From Epinephelus fuscoguttatus (Eukaryota; Chordata; Actinopteri; Perciformes; Serranidae): 64,000 nt of DNA. Below, piece after piece: positions 57,701 to 64,000 of the stretch. The position numbers and the translations under genes were made by a program. Position 1 is the stretch's first letter. Each line of letters begins with the position of its first letter. The notes beneath the pieces are model-generated. The model made no database searches. It had not been told where the DNA came from and worked only from the letters and a program-made list of their open reading frames with translations. Location of the stretch: contig NC_064769.1 of NCBI RefSeq assembly GCF_011397635.1, positions 14,649,207-14,713,206 of the forward strand. The letters are read 5' to 3'.

Positions 57701-60639
57701 TAGTAAACTGAATACCTTTTCTTCTGGACTGTTAGTTGGATGAAACCGGACAATTTCAAGTAGTCAGCTTGGGCTTTGTGGAATCTTGATGGGCATTTTT
57801 CACAATTTTTATACACAAAAGAAAATATTCAAGATTTAGCCATGGTGAAAAGATTTGTTGAAGCCCTGCATTTGACATTTGTGTGCATCCACGCACACAC
57901 ACACAGTCAAGTGGTAATCGTTCAGTTTGAGATGTAATGGGTAAAGACTGTGTGAAAGTGAAAGGAAAAACACTGCCCACTTGATTGAACGTGTCAGTGG
58001 AAGCACGCAACAGTGAAGTTTTGCTTCAATAGAAGGATACTTGTCTGAAGTGGGGTCACTTTTCACTTGTATTGTCATCGTAAACCACATTGCAAGTGAG
58101 ATACAGAATGCCTGTCACAGCTGTAAATACCCTGTTTCACAAAATGCAAGGTGTGATAAATATGTAATATGTAATAGAATAAATAGACGTCAGTTCTTCT
58201 TAGCATTGAATTAATATACATATAATACCTACATTAAAGATGTGATGTAAGATATTATTAACCTTACACGCATTTGTCTTTTCTCTGCAGTGACATCACC
58301 TATAGCATCCTGTTTGAAGCAGTGACCACGCTGCTGGTTTTCTTCTCCTATCAGCTCTTCCACAAAGACATCCTTCGAGATGGATTAATCTACCAGCACA
58401 TCATGAAGGGACGATGGTGAGAAAACACCCACGCACAAGTTTATACTTTAGTGAAGACTGCCATCAACTCAATTTACCAAACAGCATCTGTTAAAACTGC
58501 ATGACTTTGGCGCCCAGTAGCTCACCTGGTAGAGCGGGTGCCCCATTTACTGAGGCTATGTTCTTGCCACAGCGGCCAAAGGTTTGATTCCAGCCTGCAG
58601 CCCTTTGCTGCATGTCATTCCTTCTCTCTCCCCCCTTCACTCTGAAGCCATCCTGTCCAATTAAAAAAAAAAAAATCTTTAAAAAAAAACACTACACAAC
58701 TTAACTTATACCTTAACCAAGACATTGGAATAAAGTCCTAAAATTTTGACTGCTCTATGAGATAATGCCCAGATGCACCAAACTGACCTCAAAGACAGAG
58801 TGGCAATGAACACCAACTGTTGCGACGCCTCATGTCGCTTGTGTCTTGGTCAGAAAGTTGCACTTGAACACACTGCAAAGACTACAGCCAACAGCCAACT
58901 AGCACGTACATTCTGTGCCTGCATTAGAGGAGATAAATCTTCATACCAGCAGACGGTGGTAGTCTGTATTCGTCTTTTTTGAAAAAGGGAAACCAGAAGA
59001 CGGACAAGACGGATTCAAGACGCTAGGTAGCCAGGTAGCGCATTGACAATACAACCCCATGTTGAAAGAACAAAGGAGATTTACCTGTGTTTGAGAGCAA
59101 TAACCCAAACATCTCACTTTCTTATCTCTTTGCCTGCACTGAACTGAACTGCCAGTGAAAGTAATTTCATTCACTCCCTCCTCTGAAGGCAAGTCAGCAT
59201 ACTGAATTGGCCAAAAATAGGCGACAATGGCTGACCTGTGCCAACAGTGTGGGACACACTGCAAAAATTAGGGCGACAGACGCTCACCGATGGCTCGACA
59301 ATGACCGACGGCCGACCGTCAGCTTGGTGTGTCGGGGCTCTTACTCTCACTTGCCTCTGTAACTAGGTCGTCCACAATCTGTCAACGACTTTTTTTGAAC
59401 GCAGGCCCAGATCACTTTGGATCTTCTCCAATCCAATGTGGCAGTGTCTGATCCAGCCTACTGTTCATCTACCCAGACTCTGTTACTCTCTGTGCTTCCA
59501 GACAATCTCGTCATGTTCCACACAATGTCTATATGCGTCATTCAGCTGATACTAAAGGGGACGTTGTGTGACGTTATAGTCTGTAATTTTCAAGGAAAGT
59601 GAACCAGTGAGTCTTTTTTAAATCTGATAATAATCATAGACTTTAGAATTAAAAAGGTAATATGTTATATGTGATAAGATAACTGACTAAATGTTAATAA
59701 AAGTCAAATCAAATCAAATCAACAGCCTGATGCTGACCTGCGCTCTCAAATGCTTTGAACCCAATTTCCCTCAGTCCATTATTATCTCTAATGGTAATAA
59801 ATGCAGATAAATGCTGTAACACTGAATGCATTTTAAAGTCAAGAAGTGCAGTTCAGATGGGTGGACAGAGGATGGAAGCAATTTTCTTTTAGGGCTCTCG
59901 CAGCATGAGAGCCAAATGAGAGCACTTTGGATTAATTGCCACTGAGCTGAAGAAAGGCTTCCAAGTAGCTGATGTTGGCAAAACGCATCTAAAATGGTTT
60001 TGCCATTTGGTCAGTTGAGAAAGCAAGGCTGTGCGTAACCAAAAAAACAGTGATATGGGGTATCGTACACCGCCAATTACATGTATGTCACTCACCGGGA
60101 GAGAGCTGAAGTGATGAGGGAAGAGACGAGTCTATCCCTGACACCTGATATGGACACCTGTGGCTGAGAATAGGATCTCAGTCTGTCCGGCTGTACACAC
60201 ACACCTGCTTGTGCATGTAAGAACAAGTCCTGTGTTTGGGCTCTGCTTTTTATTACAACATGACTGGATTGTCAGTCAGGCAGATAATGAGGCAGAGATG
60301 GCAGTTGAGCTGAACAAGGTTTTTTCTTCAGGTTAGATAAATGAAATGCTTTATACTTTATGATTTATTTAGTTGTCCAAGTCAGACAGAATTGATGTTT
60401 CTGTTAAGCAGGAGAGTAACAGCTTTTAAGGCCACAGGACTAGATAACCTCCAGCTGTCTTTTTAAACCTCTCTTTCCATTTGTCTCTCTTCTCCCCAGT
60501 TTGTCTTTAACCAGTCGGCTGGTGAAGACCCTGCTCTATAACTTCATCCGGCAGGAGAAATGTCCACCTCCAGCAACCCACATCTTTGAGCCGAAAGCGG
60601 AGGGAGGCCTGCTTTACGGCCTGGCGTCAGGGGTGGCAA
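45715..60639 (+). CDS. dym: DYM: dymeclin, 5' part, continues past the window
   Basis: Golgi-associated, N-myristoylated protein required for Golgi organisation and, in human, for skeletal and brain development. A non-coding exon ends at 45914 (ACAG then GTAAGC). The next exon (48640-48846) carries the ATG at 48707 and begins MGANTSQV, with Gly2 as the myristoylation site, then the conserved [20 protein letters not shown]. Further coding exons: 50820-50872 ([14 protein letters not shown]), 51101-51194 ([20 protein letters not shown]), 54923-54989 ([20 protein letters not shown]), 58291-58416 and 60500-60639 ([26 protein letters not shown]). Phases join except between 51194 and 54923, where about 50 family-conserved residues are missing and direct splicing would shift frame. 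Exons after 60639 lie outside the window. Confidence 0.93.
45915..47269 (+). other. DYM intron 1, left part, no recognised content
   Basis: Intronic sequence between the non-coding exon and an L2 fragment. GTTAGCTG (45950-45957) and AGCTAGCTAACGTC (46111-46124) belong to the motif family seen near other gene starts. Nothing else is identified. Confidence 0.5.
47270..48420 (+). mobile_element. L2-type LINE, RT and 3' part, decayed
   Basis: The frame at 47281-47682 encodes reverse-transcriptase blocks including [20 protein letters not shown] and a catalytic box reading FADN instead of the family's ADD. Later frames encode [10 protein letters not shown]-like finger-to-thumb sequence and [15 protein letters not shown] with [10 protein letters not shown]. 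Several stops and frame changes are present. The 3' end near 48420 has TGACTTGACTTGACATGACT repeats. It lies in DYM intron 1 in the gene's orientation. Confidence 0.85.
50083..50575. repeat. Foldback repeat in DYM intron 2
   Basis: The left arm (about 50100-50320) and right arm (about 50380-50560) are inverted copies. GAAAACGGCAAACGTGTTGA on the left pairs with CCAAGGTGTTTGCCGTTTTC on the right. TTCTTCACAAACACATGCA pairs with AATGTGTGTTTGTGAAGAA. Arms are about 200 bp with a short spacer, so the transcript can form a long hairpin. The family is shared with 28387-29275. Confidence 0.75.
50585..50760. repeat. Fragment of TAGGGCTGC-type hAT MITE
   Basis: GCGATTATTTTCATGATCGATTA followed by sequence similar to the interior of the 62660-62993 element marks a truncated relative. 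One end only is present, 60 bp before DYM exon 3. Confidence 0.5.
52089..53125. mobile_element. hAT-like element, TAGAGTTGTT ends
   Basis: The left end is TAGAGTTGTTGCGATACTG; the inverted right end is TAGAGATGTTCTGATACCA. The 8-bp flanks are GTTTCAAG (52081-52088) and GTTTCCAG (53126-53133), with one mismatch. No coding region is recognised in the roughly 1-kb interior. It sits in the DYM interval that lacks an expected exon. Confidence 0.7.
53385..53560. repeat. Retroelement 3'-end-like repeat
   Basis: CTTCATTTAACCAAGTATTTTC and GATCAAGATCTTTTTTGCAA recall a dispersed fish non-LTR 3' terminus. Boundaries are not defined. Confidence 0.35.
54164..54776. mobile_element. hAT-like MITE, CAGGGTT ends
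   Basis: The left end CAGGGTTGTGAAAAGTCTTA and the right end GGCGAACCCTG are inverted. AAGTCTTAAA-type subrepeats occur near both ends, as in a common fish CAGGG-ended repeat. No convincing 8-bp duplication is visible. Confidence 0.55.
55321..56007 (+). mobile_element. hAT-like element with BED-finger remnant
   Basis: The ends are TAGGCTTGC and GCATCCCTA. Possible 8-bp flanks are ATTGAGAT and ATAAAGAT (6 of 8). The subterminal ACCGGTGTTA occurs inverted at both sides. The plus-strand interior near 55530-55620 encodes [20 protein letters not shown], matching the start of a BED zinc finger of hAT transposases, but the rest is lost. Confidence 0.6.
56016..57520 (+). other. DYM intron, no recognised content
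   Basis: Intronic sequence with several chance open frames but no recognisable gene. A pyrimidine-rich stretch at about 56970-57090 (CTCTC and TCTTC runs) is the only compositional feature. Confidence 0.5.
57530..57790. repeat. Fragment of TAGGGCTGC-type hAT MITE
   Basis: ATTGATTGGTCAGTAAAC and the following sequence, including ATAGTAAACTGAATACCTTT, match the interior of this MITE family in inverse orientation. The terminal GGGCTGC is missing. Confidence 0.45.
58507..58692 (+). mobile_element. tRNA-derived SINE
   Basis: It starts with TTGGCGCCCAGTAGCTCACC, which includes an A box, and has a B-box-like GGTTTGATTCC. A conserved CTTTGCTGCATGTCATTCC follows, then two A-rich tails to about 58692. 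Only the promoter boxes are tRNA-like. It lies in a DYM intron 90 bp after exon 58291-58416. Confidence 0.75.
58767..59338. mobile_element. Unclassified inverted-repeat DNA element, copy 2
   Basis: The ends GCCCAGATGCACCAAACTGA and, inverted, GCCCCGACACACCAAGCTGA are imperfect inverted repeats (about 16 of 21). The element is the same family as 19438-20067 but in opposite orientation. No target duplication is found, and there is no coding sequence. Confidence 0.55.
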
Positions 60640-62651
60640 GTACGTGTACACACATCTACGCACGAACAAAAGAAAAAGAAATTACAACAAAGGAGATACA
60701 AGTAGTGAGATCCACAGCATTTATTTTCTAAAGCTTAAAACTATATTGAACATAGTAAATTATTACCTGAGCTTTGTATAAAGTTTGCAAGGCTACGTCC
60801 TGTTTTAATTTATACCTGTCAGCATCCATTTTTTTTGTTGATGTTGGGTTTTTTTTTATTACATGTGAAAGCCGAATGGACATTTTGGGTGCACTCAAAG
60901 TGTGTTTTGCATCAAACTATATGACTTGTGATAAGATAAGAGTGATTTTTTTTCTTCTAAGATTGTTGTATTAAAATGATGAATGACTTTTACAGGCTTT
61001 GAAGATGTGGAATTATCTAGAATGATTACAACTAATATTGTGGAAGAGAAATATATACTGAATATTGCTTGACAAAAATGACGTATTTTCAACATTCCTT
61101 TGATGTTGCACACCTGGAGAATTTTGTTATGTCACAGACACCGTCATATTTTGTCCTGCAACATAATTGGGTAGTCCCATTACATCACCTATTCAATCTT
61201 TAACTCCCCTGTTTAGCTCAGTGGACGCACTGACCACTCCTTGTCTTGCGCTACCATTGTCCTCTCATAAGTTTAAAATGTCTTCCTCTTCAGTCAACTC
61301 ACTGATTTTATCAAATTTCTCCATTATCAAAATACAAAATGATGCAAAGTAGCACAAATATAGATGGAAAGAAACAGGTGTCAGAAGGATATGTATACTG
61401 ATTGGGAAGATATAATGTAAGTAAACAATCCAGCTTTAGATAGCATCTGGTTACCATTGGTTACCATGGTTACCAATTGAAAATGTCAAGTGAGAGTTTT
61501 TAAAAGGCCATACCATAAACCAGGCTTTTGATTTATTCTGGACCCCCTTCAGGGATGTGAATGTTACCTTTGTCATCATTCGATCAGTCGTGTTGTTTGC
61601 CCCTATTACAGTTTGTTGTCGTGATGTTGCTACATCCCACACATCAAAATGAAGCTAGTGAATAATAGGAATGACACTCAAATTACAAAAATAAGAGCCA
61701 GACAGTGGAAAAAAAAGGGAGAATTGAGTGTCAGTGTCTTCCTTTTTTCCTCCAAGCAAACGGGTGAGAAATATGATTAATCTGAGAAATGAAAGTGCGA
61801 GCCATGCTGACAGCCGTGGTAGTGTGGATGAAAGTGATGAGTCAAAAATGAACAGTGTGTGTGTATCAGACTGGTAATGTGCTCCGTGCGTATGTGTGTT
61901 GAATGCATGTTTGTTTGAGTGTGAGAATAGGGCTGGGTTTCCCCCGCAGATAAATGCTCTTTGTCGGTTGTTGGTGGCAGATTCCTATCAGTGAGCCATC
62001 AGCATTCAACCCAGCCTGTCTGTCTGTGGCCAGCGATCGGCCCGATGAGTTATGGTGCCCTGTCCTGTTCTGTAATCCCCTAGAGCCTGTCTGTCTGCAG
62101 CCGCCTCCCTTATACACACACGCACAGACCCAACAAAGACACAAGCGCTCTTATACTCCGAGCTCAGAAACAACACTTGTTTTCTTTCTCCGTCTCTCTG
62201 TCTCGTACATGCACGCAGTCATCGGGGATTGGCAGAACACGCTTTTTAATTTGAATGTTGAAAATGGGTGTGGGCACGGGTGTTGTTCTATGGTAACAGT
62301 AAATATCAGCTGAATTTCATTTAATTAAAGGGAAACTCCACCAATCTAACACATGAGGGTCAGTTGACCAGACAGGATTGGTATCTGAACGCCTGTGAAA
62401 ACAGTTGTATGATGTCCTCTGTGGTTCTGGAAGAGCTTTTCCATGTCTGAGTAAACAACCCTTATAATATTTTCAGGGTTATCTCTGCAGAGAGCCTGTG
62501 TTACAAACTGGGCATGTACCAGGCAACGAAGGTCTAACAGAAAGATGCTAAGGGTTGTAATTGGGGAAATGTAGGATCCAGCACTTTATAGAGCTCGACT
62601 CATTTTTTTTCTAGGGCTTAAAGTCAGGATGTAGCCAGGATATAGCGAACA
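60640..62651 (+). other. DYM intron, left part, no recognised content
   Basis: After the exon ending at 60639, 2 kb of intronic sequence has no recognised gene or transposon. The next coding segment would begin with the rest of the Thr codon and GLWTVF-like residues; it is not seen before the window ends. Confidence 0.5.
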
Positions 62652-62659
62652 CTTTCTAC

Positions 62660-62993
62660 TAGGGCTGCAACTATCAATCTTTTTATTGTCGATTAACCTG
62701 TTGATAGGTTTACTCGTTTAATCAATTAGTTGATTGGTCCATAAAGTGTCATCAATCAGTGTTTCCTAAAGCCCAGGATGATAACCTAAAAATCGTGTTT
62801 CATCCACAACCCAAAGATAATTCAGTGACTGTCATAGAGGGGTAAAGAGACCAGAAAATACTCACGTTGAGGAAGTTGGAATCAGAGAATTTTGACTTTT
62901 TTTTTTTTTCCAAAAAATACCAAAACAGATTAGCAAATTAATTGCTGATTGATTTAGTAGTTGACAACTAATCAAAAAATCATTGCAGCTCTA
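62660..62993. mobile_element. hAT-like MITE, TAGGGCTGC family
   Basis: The left end is TAGGGCTGCAAC and the right end TTGCAGCTCTA. Identical 8-bp flanks CTTTCTAC lie at 62652-62659 and 62994-63001. The interior includes ATTAATC and GATTAG-type motifs and no coding sequence. It is related to 4473-4845. Confidence 0.9.
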
Positions 62994-63219
62994 CTTTCTA
63001 CTTGAATTTTAACCACGTTTCTTCACGTCTGTCTCTTGTGAGTCTCCCAGCTCTCTGATTTGCTTGTTGCAGTTCAACAAAAAAATCACTAGAGGGCCCA
63101 TTTCAAGGTGCATATCAGGGTTTGTTTGTTTTTTACTCACTAAAATGACTTAAAAATCACTAGATATCCATTACTTTATGGTGTGAAAATAAATGTTTAA
63201 TCCCCGAAACATGCTTGAG

Positions 63220-63802
63220 TAAGGCCTGTCACGTTAACAGTTTTTGTTGGATAATATTTTGTCCCAGAAATAGTTGCAATAAATGATATTATTGTCCTTT
63301 TGAGACCAGTTTATGCCGCAGATATGATTATAATCTAATAGCATAATAATACACACTTTTAAAGGGAAATTAAGTTTTAATACTTAAAAATATTCAGACA
63401 TTTTAATTGGAATGTGAAAAAATATATATATCCTAAATAAATAAAACATAAATAAAGGTGTGTCTGCGTGTTGAGGATCTGAGCCCTGTCCATGGTGAAA
63501 TTTTGACACAGAAAGCAGACAAGGGGACAGAAGCCGCGTGACCAGAAATGACAGCAAAACATGTCTCAGCAAAGTTTTTTCTGTTCACTCTGTTTAGATG
63601 CTGTGAAAAAAATGCTAAGGTGCTGCGTCCAAGACTTTTAATGGTTGGGAAAACCCTGCTGTTTATTGTTGGCTCAAGTGATGGTCACATTCTCATGTAA
63701 TGCACATAAACACAAGAGCAATGTCATACAATGTATGGAAATGACCTTGATTATTTTTGCTGACCACAATAAGTTAGTATTTGTAGTTATCGTGACAGAC
63801 CT
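63220..63802. mobile_element. hAT-like MITE, AAGGCCTGTCACG ends
   Basis: The left end TAAGGCCTGTCACG and right end CGTGACAGACCT form the inverted repeat. Identical 8-bp flanks TGCTTGAG lie at 63212-63219 and 63803-63810. The interior is AT-rich without coding sequence. Confidence 0.88.
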
Positions 63803-64000
63803 TGCTTGAGTTGTGTCATCCATCTCAGTGTGCATCACATTGTCTTTTATCTTTGTCAAAGTTACATTATTGATGCCGTTAAAAACTTTAAAATTGGTCT
63901 GTGCTTAAATACCATTACCACATAACAATAATGTCTTTTTGACGAAAAGGAGTCCAGAGTTAATTAATATTGATGCCATACAGAAGTAAGTGGAAACTAG

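Noticed and set aside
58507-58590. tRNA gene-like A and B boxes
   Set aside because: It is part of a SINE with a longer body and A-rich tail, not a tRNA gene.

Overview
The window is nuclear DNA from a ray-finned fish, most likely a percomorph-type teleost. The evidence is GT-AG split vertebrate genes with short introns, two tRNA-derived SINEs of a type I associate with percomorphs, L2- and L1-type LINE remnants, and many small hAT and Harbinger elements. I see no prokaryotic, phage, CRISPR or LTR-retrovirus features.

Layout from left to right. (1) 1-57, minus strand: a possible first coding exon of an unidentified gene, head-to-head with the next one. (2) 310-15009 and 15837-25503, plus strand: two tandem copies of AGXT2 (mitochondrial alanine-glyoxylate aminotransferase 2). 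Each has 14 coding exons with identical exon lengths and encodes 516 residues. (3) 26478-34175, minus strand: DNAJC21, 12 coding exons, 543 residues. (4) 36007-38595, plus strand: BRIX1, 10 coding exons, 341 residues. (5) 39710-42104, minus strand: RAD1, 6 coding exons, 279 residues, plus a probable non-coding first exon near 42.9 kb. (6) 43574-44067, plus strand: the C18orf32 homologue, 81 residues, with a non-coding first exon. (7) About 45.7 kb to beyond the right edge, plus strand: the 5' part of DYM (dymeclin). All intron-exon boundaries were placed by hand and keep the reading frame, except at one point in DYM where an expected exon could not be found.

The genes are mostly housekeeping. 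DNAJC21 and BRIX1 both act in 60S ribosome assembly and are head-to-head. RAD1 is a subunit of the 9-1-1 DNA-damage clamp and appears to share a promoter with C18orf32. DYM acts at the Golgi. AGXT2 is a metabolic PLP enzyme. The AGXT2-DNAJC21-BRIX1-RAD1 set matches human 5p13 and the C18orf32-DYM set matches human 18q21, so the junction of two syntenic blocks lies between RAD1 and C18orf32.

Much of the non-coding DNA is transposon-derived. Eight hAT-like elements have intact or near-intact 8-bp target duplications. There is also a Harbinger element carrying a Myb-like gene with a second element inside it, a rearranged L1 with a 14-bp target duplication, a second L1 with a 16-bp duplication and a hAT element inside it, and two long foldback repeats. 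AGXT2 copy A intron 12 grew from about 0.1 kb (its size in copy B) to 5 kb through such insertions. I found no clearly new biological system. The points most worth a second look are the uneven similarity of the AGXT2 pair, the missing DYM exon, the rearranged L1, the foldback introns and the GCTAACGTTAGC-like motif near the promoters.
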